A stretch of DNA of 51,107 nucleotides, taken from Wenzhouxiangella sp. (GTDB lineage: Bacteria > Pseudomonadota > Gammaproteobacteria > Xanthomonadales > Wenzhouxiangellaceae). Shown one piece after another: positions 34,907 through 42,222 of the stretch. The stretch's first letter is position 1. Each line of letters opens with the position of its first letter. Location: NCBI GenBank assembly GCA_007134485.1, contig SLKT01000022.1, positions 1-51,107 of the forward strand, given 5' to 3'. Below the pieces are notes generated by a model, which was not told where the DNA came from, did not search any database, and was given only the letters and a program-made list of their open reading frames with translations. Position numbers and translations under genes: made by a program.

Positions 34907-35755
34907 ATGCGTCTTCGCGTGTTCGTGATGCTGTTTCTGTTGGTGCTGTGGGGAACCACTCAGGCGCTGGCCACCGATCGTGGCGATTCCCTGGAGAAAA
35001 GCCTGGAATCCGGACAGGCTGAACTGCGCGTGCTCTGGGTGGCCTCCGAGGGCTGGGCCGGGCATGACGAACAGGGCCGCCTGACCGGGGTCACCGTCGA
35101 GATCATGCGCCGCTTTGCCGACTGGGTCCGGAGCGAACACGATCTGGATGTGAAACTGAACTTTGTCGAAGTGGACGACTGGTCGCGTTTCTATCAACGA
35201 ATCCGGGATGGGCAGGACGGCCTGTTCGGGCTGGGCAACGTCACCATTACCGAGGCCCGGCGCGAGGAGTTGGCCTTTTCACCAGCCTACGTCACCAATA
35301 TCGCCGTACTGATCAGTCATCGTGACGTCCAAGATCTGCCTGAACCTGCACGGCTGGCCGAAACCTTTGCCGGACAACGTGCGCTGGGTTTTGCCGGCAC
35401 TCTGCACGAGCAACGTTTGCGCAGACTGGCCGAGAAGCACTGGCCGGACATGCCGCTGGATCTGGCCGAAAGCAACGACGAAATCATTGCCGCTGCTGCA
35501 GCGGACACTCACTTTGGTTATGTCGATGCCTACAACTACTACCGGGCACGTGATCAGGACCAGCCCCTGCGTCGTCACCCGGTACTTGACGATCCCGGCG
35601 AAACATTCGGGATCATCATGCCCCTGGACAACGATTGGCAGGATTGGCTGACCGAATTCTTTGCCGCCGACGGCGGACTGCTGGAAACCGAGTGGTACCG
35701 CGCGCTGCTGGAAACCCATCTGGGTTCCGAGGTCGCCGATATCCTGACGAATTGA
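34907..35755 (+). CDS. Periplasmic amino-acid-type solute-binding protein (SBP_bac_3)
   Basis: The 282-residue protein has a signal peptide (MRLRVFVMLFLLVLWGTTQALA). It continues as a two-lobed family 3 binding protein: LRVLWVASEGWAG, the GRLTGVTVEIMRRFA segment, and NVTITEARREELAFSPAYV in the place of the usual TITPER..FS.PY motif. No ABC permease or ATPase is next to it, so it may be an orphan receptor or part of a distant transporter. ATG 34907 is chosen because the signal begins there, with GAGAG nine bases upstream. The stop is five bases from that of the convergent flavoprotein gene. Confidence 0.82.
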   Translation: MRLRVFVMLFLLVLWGTTQALATDRGDSLEKSLESGQAELRVLWVASEGWAGHDEQGRLTGVTVEIMRRFADWVRSEHDLDVKLNFVEVDDWSRFYQRIRDGQDGLFGLGNVTITEARREELAFSPAYVTNIAVLISHRDVQDLPEPARLAETFAGQRALGFAGTLHEQRLRRLAEKHWPDMPLDLAESNDEIIAAAAADTHFGYVDAYNYYRARDQDQPLRRHPVLDDPGETFGIIMPLDNDWQDWLTEFFAADGGLLETEWYRALLETHLGSEVADILTN

Positions 35756-35760
35756 CCGGG

Positions 35761-37203
35761 TTAAACCCCCGGACCACAGTCCATGCAGTTGTCAGGTCGT
35801 TCCGGGCCCTGCCTGAGCTGGTGATTGAGATCCTGTAGCGCGGTGCGCAGACCTTCTTCGATGACCGGGTGGTAGAACGGCATGTCGAGCATCTGACTGA
35901 CGCTCATGCGGCTCTGGACAGCCCAGGCCAACAGGTGACCGATATGCTCGGCCGCCGGGCCGAACATTTCCGCGCCCATGAACAAGCCGCTGCCATGCTC
36001 GGCATATAGCCGCAAAAGGCCGCGATTCTTGCCCATGACCCGGCTGCGGCCCTGGTTTTCGAAGCTGACCGATCCGATGGCGTAGCAACCCTGGCAACGC
36101 TCGTCGACCTGCTGGATGGTCAACCCGACGGTGGCGATTTGCGGGTCGGTGAATACAACTGCCAAGGGGGTGCGGCGCAAGCCGGTTCGAACGTCCGGAA
36201 AGCGACCCGCGTTGGCGCCGGCAATCCGGCCCTCGTCGGCGGCTTCATGCAGCAGCGCCAGGTCATTGTCGGCATCGCCGGCGATGAAGATATGGCTGTC
36301 GCCACATTGCATGGTATAGCGATCAAACAGCGGTACACCACGCTCATCCAGCTCAAGCCCGGTATTGTCCAGGCCCAGCCTATCGACGTTGGGTCGACGA
36401 CCGGTCGCGGCGAGCAGATAATCAAAGGTCTCGGTCTTTTCCTTGCCGTCGTGGTCTTCGAACGAAATCTCGACACCGGCCTCGGTACTGCGAATACCGG
36501 TGGTCTTTGCATCGGGGTCGAGCGGAAACTCCTGGTTGAAGGTCTTCAGCGCGATGGCGCGGATTTCATCATCCTGTATGGGACCGACGGCGCCCCCGAC
36601 ACCGAACATGCGCACCCGCACACCCAGACGAGCCAGCGCCTGTCCGAGCTCCAGGCCGATCACGCCCGGGCCGAACACGGCCACGGATTCGGGCAAGTCG
36701 GCCCAATCGAAGACCTCGTCGCTGGTGATCAGATGCTCGCCGGCATCCTCCAGGAACGGCACGATGTGGGTGCGTGATCCGCTGGCAATGATCACCCGGT
36801 CCGCCCGAATGCGTTGGTCCTTATCAATGATCAGGGTATGGTCGTCCTCGAACCGCGCCATCCCGGATACCTTGTCGCCGGCCGGTATCTCCTCGATCGA
36901 ATCGAGCACGAAACCGACAAACCGGTCGCGCTCATTGCGGACCCGGTTCATGACTGCAACCCCATCGACTCCAATCCGGCCGGCGTGAATGCCGAACCGA
37001 TCGGCATGCTGCACCCCGTGATGGGCCTCGGCAGCGCTGATCAGCAACTTGCTGGGCATGCAGCCGACCCGCGCGCAAGTGGTGCCAAATTGTTGGCCCT
37101 CGATCAGCACCACGCTGTCGGTGTATTGCTTCGCCTGACGGTACGCGACCATCCCGGCCGTTCCGCCCCCGATGATGGCCACATCGACTCTTTTCTCGTT
37201 CAT
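35761..37203 (-). CDS. Dihydrolipoamide-dehydrogenase-like flavoprotein disulfide reductase
   Basis: The 480-residue FAD/NAD(P) oxidoreductase has an N-terminal FAD motif (VDVAIIGGGTAGMVA), redox-active Cys43 and Cys48 in CARVGC, an NAD motif (SVAVFGPGVIGLELGQ), a second FAD motif (SHIFIAGDADND) and a C-terminal dimerisation domain with HPVIEEG, matching the catalytic HPxxEE dyad. It lacks any linked E2 or E1 genes and ends with a Cys pair (NCMDCGPGV), which is unusual. It may be a stand-alone Lpd, or a related soluble transhydrogenase or disulfide reductase. Two start codons, ATG 37203 and ATG 37209, are both possible. Confidence 0.85.
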   Translation of the reverse strand: MNEKRVDVAIIGGGTAGMVAYRQAKQYTDSVVLIEGQQFGTTCARVGCMPSKLLISAAEAHHGVQHADRFGIHAGRIGVDGVAVMNRVRNERDRFVGFVLDSIEEIPAGDKVSGMARFEDDHTLIIDKDQRIRADRVIIASGSRTHIVPFLEDAGEHLITSDEVFDWADLPESVAVFGPGVIGLELGQALARLGVRVRMFGVGGAVGPIQDDEIRAIALKTFNQEFPLDPDAKTTGIRSTEAGVEISFEDHDGKEKTETFDYLLAATGRRPNVDRLGLDNTGLELDERGVPLFDRYTMQCGDSHIFIAGDADNDLALLHEAADEGRIAGANAGRFPDVRTGLRRTPLAVVFTDPQIATVGLTIQQVDERCQGCYAIGSVSFENQGRSRVMGKNRGLLRLYAEHGSGLFMGAEMFGPAAEHIGHLLAWAVQSRMSVSQMLDMPFYHPVIEEGLRTALQDLNHQLRQGPERPDNCMDCGPGV

Positions 37204-37300
37204 GATCATGACTCGCTTGACTCTGGTGTGTAAAAGCTGACCGGTTCTCACGCATCTTGATTACACATCAATTCTGAATCAGATTTCAACGGCAATGCGC

Positions 37301-37584
37301 TATTAACCCGGCAGGTATGTAGATCACATTCAGGGCTTCAAGCAGGCCCCGAATCAAGGCGTCGCTCGCAGGTAATGGTGATTCCATTGGCAAGAGCGAG
37401 AACGCAGAGTCGGGGCCTGCTTGAAGCCCCTAACCTATTGATTTTTAATGACAGGCCGCAGTGTGGCTTTCGTCAGACTGCGTTATCGAAACTTGCTGTA
37501 GAATGACTACAGTGGCGTTTCGCTGCCTTGCAGACGAAAGCCACACTGCGGCTGAATGCGATCTACATACCTGCCGGGTTAATA
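37301..37584. repeat. Composite inverted-repeat element 1 (three-way-junction fold)
   Basis: Terminal arms of 33 bp (37301-37333 and 37552-37584) match at 32 of 33 positions and begin TATTAACCCGGCAGG. Inside are two further perfect 20-bp inverted repeats: 37333-37352 with 37410-37429, and 37455-37474 with 37533-37552. Each encloses smaller hairpins, for example CTGTAG/CTACAG at 37496-37512 and AATGG/CCATT. The outer stem runs directly into both inner stems with only a 25-base linker between them, giving a Y-shaped fold. TA dinucleotides flank the core TTAACCCGGC ends, like a TA target duplication. No coding sequence lies inside. Confidence 0.9.
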
Positions 37585-37616
37585 ACATAACGATATTCTT
37601 CCACCAGGTCACCGAT

Positions 37617-38300
37617 TTGATCACGCTTCATCACCTTGAAAACTCGCGGTCGCAACGTATTCTCTGGCTGCTTGAAGAGCTGGATCTGAAGTACAAGATC
37701 AAGCGCTACGAGCGTGACAAGAAAAGCGGCCTGGCGCCGGCGGCGTTGAAGAAAGTGCACCCGTTGGGCAAGTCGCCGGTGTTGAGGGATGGCGATCTGA
37801 CCCTGGCCGAGTCGGCTGTCATCGTCGAATACCTGGCTCGTCAATACGGTGATGACCAATGGGCGCCGAAACCAGGTGACGATGATTACTGGGCGTTCAA
37901 TTTCTGGTTGCATTATGCCGAGGGATCACTGATGCCACCGTTGCTGCTGCGGCTGGTATTCGAACGGGTCCGGACCGGGCCGATGCCGTTTTTCGTGCGC
38001 CCGATTGCCAGGGGTATTGCCGACAAGGTCGACCAGGCGTTCATCAATGACCAGATTCGCACCCATTTCGGCTATGTCGATCAACATCTGTCCGAACACG
38101 AGTGGTTTGCCGGCAATCAGATCAGTATCGCCGACATCCAGATGAGTTTTCCACTCGAGGCGGCCGTGGCCGGGGGCACCATCGGCGACAGTCACCCTCA
38201 TATTGTCGCCTTTGTTCAGCGCTTTCAGGCCAGGCCGGCTTACCTGCGCGCGCTTGAAGCCGGCGGCGATTACGACTATGGCCCTCGCGAGGAGGCCTGA
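37617..38300 (+). CDS. Glutathione S-transferase family protein (TTG start)
   Basis: The 227-residue protein has an N-terminal thioredoxin-fold domain (ITLHHLENSRSQRILWLLEEL, with Ser in the glutathione-activating region and cis-Pro in HPLGKSPVL, ESAVI) and an all-helical C-terminal domain (about 85-210). It conjugates or reduces substrates with glutathione in the cytoplasm. No ATG occurs near the true N-terminus. A TTG at 37617 gives the standard family start, with AGG about eight bases upstream. The open frame continues upstream only through the repeat element. The gene starts 33 bases after element 1 ends, so the element occupies its promoter region. Confidence 0.88.
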   Translation: MITLHHLENSRSQRILWLLEELDLKYKIKRYERDKKSGLAPAALKKVHPLGKSPVLRDGDLTLAESAVIVEYLARQYGDDQWAPKPGDDDYWAFNFWLHYAEGSLMPPLLLRLVFERVRTGPMPFFVRPIARGIADKVDQAFINDQIRTHFGYVDQHLSEHEWFAGNQISIADIQMSFPLEAAVAGGTIGDSHPHIVAFVQRFQARPAYLRALEAGGDYDYGPREEA

Positions 38301-38350
38301 CGCTGCTTCGAAAGCGACAACGAGCGTAAAGAACCCAATCGGACTTGAAC

Positions 38351-39904
38351 ATGGAATCCGCCCTGATTCGAGCACTGCAAGATCCGGCGGTCTATCCCCA
38401 CCCGGTCGACCAGGTCGAGTTGATCGAAACCCACATCTCGTGGGTGTTGCTGTCCGGTGAGCATGTCTACAAGATCAAGAAACCGGTCAATCTGGGCTTT
38501 GTCGACTTTTCCACCCTGGACAAGCGCCGCCATTACTGTCTCGAGGAGCTGCGCCTGAATCGTCGACATGCAGCGGATCTGTACATCGATGTGGTGGCGC
38601 TGGGCGGCGAGGAACACGCACCAATTTTTGGCGCCGATGAGAAAGTCATCGAATACGCCGTGCGCATGCATCGCTTCGATACCCGCCTGGAGTTCGATCG
38701 CCTGCTTGCCAATAATCAGCTCAAGAGCGAGCAGGTGCGAGAACTGGGCCGGCAGATGGCACAGTTGCACGGCCAGGCCGAGGTCGCCCGCCCCGAAGGG
38801 CGCTTCGGCAGCCTTGAGCAGGTCTCCTTTCCAATGCACGATAATCTGGACACTCTGGCCGAATTGTTGCCGCAATCAAGGCAGCAACAGATCGCCATGC
38901 TGCGGTCATGGACCGATTCGGAGCTGCAGAACAGCCGTTCCCTGATCGAGCTCAGGTTCAATCAGGGCTTCGTGCGTGAATGCCATGGCGATGCCCACCT
39001 GGGCAATGTCACGATTTTTCAAGGCCAGGTCCGCCTGTTCGACTGCATCGAGTTCAACGAGGACTTGCGCTGGATCGATGTCATCAACGACCTGGCCTTT
39101 ACCGTCATGGATCTGCATGACCGGGGCGCGGCTGCCCTGGCATGGACCTTGCTGGATGAGTACCTGACCCGGACCGGAGATTTTGAAGGTGTGGGACTGC
39201 TCAGACTTTACCTGGTCTATCGCGCCCTGGTGCGCGCCAAGGTCACGGCCCTGCAGCTTGAGGATCAGGAACTCGCTGCAAAGGATCGACAAAAACTCAC
39301 AACAGAGGTCAACGATTATCTTGATCTGGCCCGAGCCTGGACCCAGCCGACTTCACCACGACTGGTCATCACCGTGGGCGTGTCAGGCAGCGGCAAGTCG
39401 TGGTTGGCTGAACGACTGCTGGCCTGTTGCGGAATGGTTCGCCTGCGCTCGGATGTCGAGCGCAAACGATTGTTCGATCTCGATGCCGAAGCCCCCAGCC
39501 GTTCGGCGCTCTCGACCGGCATCTATTCACGCGAAGCAACCGAAAAAACATACGAAACGCTACTTGATATCGCCGAAACACTGCTGAGGTACGGTTACTC
39601 CGTGATCGTCGATGCGACTTTTGTCCGGCGCAATCAGAGAACAGCGTTTCGAGACTTGGCCAGCCGCCTGGACATGCCCTTCGGCCTGCTGCACTGCCAT
39701 GCCGATCCGGCGGTTCTGCGTGAGCGGATACGGTCACGCAATGCCGCAGGCAAGGACCCATCCGAAGCGGGTCTGGAAGTGCTGGACAAGCAGTTGCAGT
39801 CATTCGAGCCGCCGAGTGGCGACGAGCTTGATCATACGTTGACCTGCAACACTGACGATGCGCAAACGCTCGAACGGGCAAGGGACTGGATAACGAGTGC
39901 CTGA
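38351..39904 (+). CDS. Aminoglycoside-phosphotransferase-like / P-loop kinase fusion
   Basis: The 517-residue two-domain protein has an APH/choline-kinase-like domain (about 1-320) with the catalytic loop CHGDAHLGNV near residue 210 and the metal-binding segment RLFDCIEFNEDLRWIDV. A P-loop ATPase domain (about 335-517) follows, with Walker A GVSGSGKSWLA and a gluconate-kinase/zeta-toxin-like layout (VIVDATFVRRNQR). This fusion is a recurrent bacterial family annotated 'bifunctional aminoglycoside phosphotransferase/ATP-binding protein', but its substrate is unknown and resistance should not be assumed. ATG 38351 is taken over a TTG two codons earlier. The Shine-Dalgarno is weak. Confidence 0.88.
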   Translation: MESALIRALQDPAVYPHPVDQVELIETHISWVLLSGEHVYKIKKPVNLGFVDFSTLDKRRHYCLEELRLNRRHAADLYIDVVALGGEEHAPIFGADEKVIEYAVRMHRFDTRLEFDRLLANNQLKSEQVRELGRQMAQLHGQAEVARPEGRFGSLEQVSFPMHDNLDTLAELLPQSRQQQIAMLRSWTDSELQNSRSLIELRFNQGFVRECHGDAHLGNVTIFQGQVRLFDCIEFNEDLRWIDVINDLAFTVMDLHDRGAAALAWTLLDEYLTRTGDFEGVGLLRLYLVYRALVRAKVTALQLEDQELAAKDRQKLTTEVNDYLDLARAWTQPTSPRLVITVGVSGSGKSWLAERLLACCGMVRLRSDVERKRLFDLDAEAPSRSALSTGIYSREATEKTYETLLDIAETLLRYGYSVIVDATFVRRNQRTAFRDLASRLDMPFGLLHCHADPAVLRERIRSRNAAGKDPSEAGLEVLDKQLQSFEPPSGDELDHTLTCNTDDAQTLERARDWITSA

Positions 39905-40025
39905 TGGGTCGGGTTTTCATCCCCAAGGATCGACAATTCAATCTCATCCGGGTTCGACAGGTGCTGCAGGGCGCCAAGCATTGTCATGTAGTAAGGTAAG
40001 ACACATGGTTTGAACTTCCAGGTAC

Positions 40026-41351
40026 ATGCCCTTGCGTCCATTGTCGCTGTTCATGGTGATGGTTCTTGCAGTCGGATTATCCGGATGCATGCTGCGCGAT
40101 GCCCATCGCCAGATGGCCCAGATGGATAGCGCATGCATCATTTCCGGAACCATCGCCTCAGATCGCGACCAGCAAGGTCCGTATATCGTGATTCTGGTGG
40201 AAGGAGAAACCAGCCTGCATTCGGATGTCATCCGTCCGGCCGATCACTTCGTCATGGACTCGCCCGGTGGATGGGTGTTTGCCGCGCAACCAAGTAACTA
40301 TCGAATTCTGGCCTTCCGCAGCCGGGATGGAGACCTCTCCTACACACATGGCGACCCGCTGGTCCTCCATGAAGATGGCCAAGCATTCCATTGCGGCCCC
40401 GGCCTGTTCGAACCGGAGATCGACCTTGTCATCGCAGACACCAACGAGGCAGTGGGTGATCTGCACATCGAGCTGAGCCGCGAGCGCGGCAGCTTTTTCG
40501 GTGAAGGGGCTCGCATGATGTCCAGTCTCGGTCAGGCGACTGCGTTCGGTGAGGTCACGACCCTGGATCACGCACGTTTCGCAACCGATGTGGCCACCGA
40601 TAGCCTGTGGCGCCCGGTCGACTTCATGCTGGGTGGCCATGCCGGTGTCTACTTGCTGGACACCTATGATCCCGAGCGCGAGCCGGTGCTGCTGGTCCAT
40701 GGCATCAATGGTACTCCACGGGTCTTTTCCAAGCTGATCGCCAGCCTCGATCCGGAGCGCTTTCAGCCATGGATCTATTACTATCCCTCGGGGATCGGGT
40801 TGAACGAGAATGCCGAATACCTGACCAACATCATGCTCGAACTGGAGTTGCGCCACGGCATTGAACGACTGCACGTAATCGCCCACAGCATGGGCGGACT
40901 GGTGGCGAGACAGTTTCTGCTCAATCGTCACGCACGCCAGTCACCAGCCGAGGTCGGACACTTCATCACCCTGTCCACGCCCTGGGGTGGGCACGCTGCA
41001 GCCGGTCGAGCCACGGATTCCTCTCCAATCGTGCTGCCGGTCTGGAAGGACCTGGCTCCGAACAGCGAGTTTCTCGCCAATTTGTTCGTGGAATCCAACC
41101 ATCACGGCGAGACCGCTGTCCTGCCTGAATCGATCCGGAAGTCTCTCCTTTTCAGCCACCATGGCGGCGACCGTCTGACCCGGGGCACCAGTGACGGTGT
41201 CATCGCGCTGAGCAGCCTGCTCCGACCTGAGGCGCAACAATCAGCGGCCCAGGTTTACGGAATTGATGCCAGTCATGCGGGCATTCTTGAACACCCGGAT
41301 GCCATCCTGAAGGTCAATCGCATCCTTGAGCAAGACATCACGAAACACTGA
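40026..41351 (+). CDS. Lipase/esterase-like lipoprotein (alpha/beta hydrolase)
   Basis: The 441-residue precursor has a lipoprotein signal peptide ending in lipobox LSGC (Cys21). The N-terminal part (to about 200) is a beta-rich region with no clear family. The C-terminal alpha/beta-hydrolase domain has oxyanion motif LVHGINGTPRVF, nucleophile elbow AHSMGGLVARQF, a cis-type STPWGGHAAAG segment and a late His (DASHAGI). The layout is that of PGAP1-like or triacylglycerol-lipase-like enzymes. It is anchored to the inner or outer membrane and is likely a periplasmic or surface lipase or acyl-transferase. The residue after Cys is Met, so no Asp retention signal is seen. Confidence 0.85.
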   Translation: MPLRPLSLFMVMVLAVGLSGCMLRDAHRQMAQMDSACIISGTIASDRDQQGPYIVILVEGETSLHSDVIRPADHFVMDSPGGWVFAAQPSNYRILAFRSRDGDLSYTHGDPLVLHEDGQAFHCGPGLFEPEIDLVIADTNEAVGDLHIELSRERGSFFGEGARMMSSLGQATAFGEVTTLDHARFATDVATDSLWRPVDFMLGGHAGVYLLDTYDPEREPVLLVHGINGTPRVFSKLIASLDPERFQPWIYYYPSGIGLNENAEYLTNIMLELELRHGIERLHVIAHSMGGLVARQFLLNRHARQSPAEVGHFITLSTPWGGHAAAGRATDSSPIVLPVWKDLAPNSEFLANLFVESNHHGETAVLPESIRKSLLFSHHGGDRLTRGTSDGVIALSSLLRPEAQQSAAQVYGIDASHAGILEHPDAILKVNRILEQDITKH

Positions 41352-41401
41352 TTCGTTCGGAATGCCTGCGTGACGGATCGATGCCGTGAAGATCCGGTGG
41401 G

Positions 41402-41573
41402 TCAAGACGCATCGGGGCCGGCAATGACCCGATTGCGTCCCAGGCGCTTGCATTCGTACATGCGTTGATCAGCGATTCGCATCACTTCATCCAGAGACTG
41501 TCCATCAACCTGCCACTGGTCAACGCCAATGTTGGCAGTGATGGTCGCACGAAGACCATTGCGGTCAAGACGG
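41402..41573 (-). pseudogene. 3' remnant of a GGDEF (diguanylate cyclase) gene
   Basis: A 57-codon open frame ends at a TGA (41402-41404). It encodes the end of a GGDEF domain: RATITANIGVDQW, then the I-to-C-terminal helix block ADQRMYECKRLGRNRV. The N-terminal four-fifths of the domain, including the GGDEF motif itself, is missing. The homologous frame stops exactly at the left end of inverted-repeat element 2. Nothing resembling the missing part is found beyond the element, so this is a truncated relic that cannot be active. Confidence 0.8.
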
Positions 41574-41773
41574 GTTAACCCGGCTATTGCATAAATCTCC
41601 GGCGCCGGACCGCTCTGCTGCCCGGTATAGCAGCGTTTCCGGGGTGCGTGCTCAATTTTTCCATCCTCACATAGTGTGAACTATGCTCCGGTTGAAAAAT
41701 CTGCGCGCCACGCCCCGGAAACACTGCTCTCCAGGCTCCTGCATCCGGACATTTATGCAATAGCCGGGTTAAC
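41574..41773. repeat. Composite inverted-repeat element 2
   Basis: Terminal arms of 29 bp (41574-41602 and 41745-41773) match at 28 of 29 positions, starting GTTAACCCGGCTATTGC. Inside are a 16-bp imperfect repeat (41629-41644 with 41713-41728, GTTTCCGGGG core), an ATTTTTC/GAAAAAT pair, a central CATAGT/ACTATG hairpin (41670-41685) and the palindrome TCCGGCGCCGGA (41598-41609). It shares the ten-base terminus TTAACCCGGC with element 1 and has the same nested layout. It lies between the broken GGDEF gene and the DUF2784 gene, ten bases before the latter's ATG. Confidence 0.88.
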
Positions 41774-41783
41774 ATGTGGCAAT

Positions 41784-42209
41784 ATGGCCGACTCGATCTA
41801 TCAATCGATTCCCCATCCCGGCCTGGCGGCCGATATCATCCTGGCCGTCCACGGCCTGGTGGTGATCTTCGTGATTGTCGGGCAATTGATGATCCTGCTG
41901 GGCATGTGGCGCGGCTGGCGCTGGGTACGCAATGGCTGGTTTCGAATGGCTCACCTGGTCACCATCATCATTGTCGTGCTGCAGGCCTGGCTGGGCCGGC
42001 TGTGCCCGCTGACCATCTGGGAACAGGAACTCAGGCGCGCAGCCGGACAGGCATTCTACGACCAATCCTTCATCGAATTCTGGGTGGGGCGTTACCTGTA
42101 CCTGGACCTGCCCTGGTGGATGTTCGTGTTTGCCTACACGGTCTTTGCCCTGCTGGTGGTCTGGACCTGGTGGACACTCCCGCCACGTTTCGGGCGCAAG
42201 ACGAGTTGA
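41784..42209 (+). CDS. DUF2784 family membrane protein
   Basis: The 141-residue protein has three to four transmembrane helices (about 13-38, 50-72 and 108-132). The conserved DUF2784 stretch includes HPGLAADIILAVHGLVV, GWRWVRNGWFRMAHL, WLGRLCPLTIWEQELR and FIEFWVGRYLYL. Function is unknown, and family members are small inner-membrane proteins. ATG 41784 is chosen because family similarity starts there. It lies only ten bases after element 2 and has no good Shine-Dalgarno, so the native promoter and leader may have been replaced. Convergent with selO, 13 bases apart. Confidence 0.85.
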   Translation: MADSIYQSIPHPGLAADIILAVHGLVVIFVIVGQLMILLGMWRGWRWVRNGWFRMAHLVTIIIVVLQAWLGRLCPLTIWEQELRRAAGQAFYDQSFIEFWVGRYLYLDLPWWMFVFAYTVFALLVVWTWWTLPPRFGRKTS

Positions 42210-42222
42210 TGGAAGTGCGCTT

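Noticed and set aside
35750-35768. Terminator between the solute-binding protein and the flavoprotein gene (CCGGG/CCCGG around the two stop codons)
   Set aside because: The stem is only five base pairs, has no T-tract and overlaps coding sequence.
37301-37584. CRISPR array
   Set aside because: The repeats are inverted and nested. There are no regularly spaced direct repeats and no cas genes.
37461-37616. 52-codon N-terminal extension of the GST through element 1
   Set aside because: The GST family starts at the TTG used here. The extension is encoded by repeat arms and is Cys-rich nonsense.
38351-39904. Aminoglycoside resistance gene
   Set aside because: The APH-like domain belongs to a widespread fusion with a P-loop kinase of unknown substrate. 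No resistance cassette context is present.
39832-40041. 69-codon minus-strand frame between the kinase fusion and the lipase-like gene
   Set aside because: It contains a plausible-looking stretch but overlaps the kinase end, lacks a Shine-Dalgarno and matches no family I can name.
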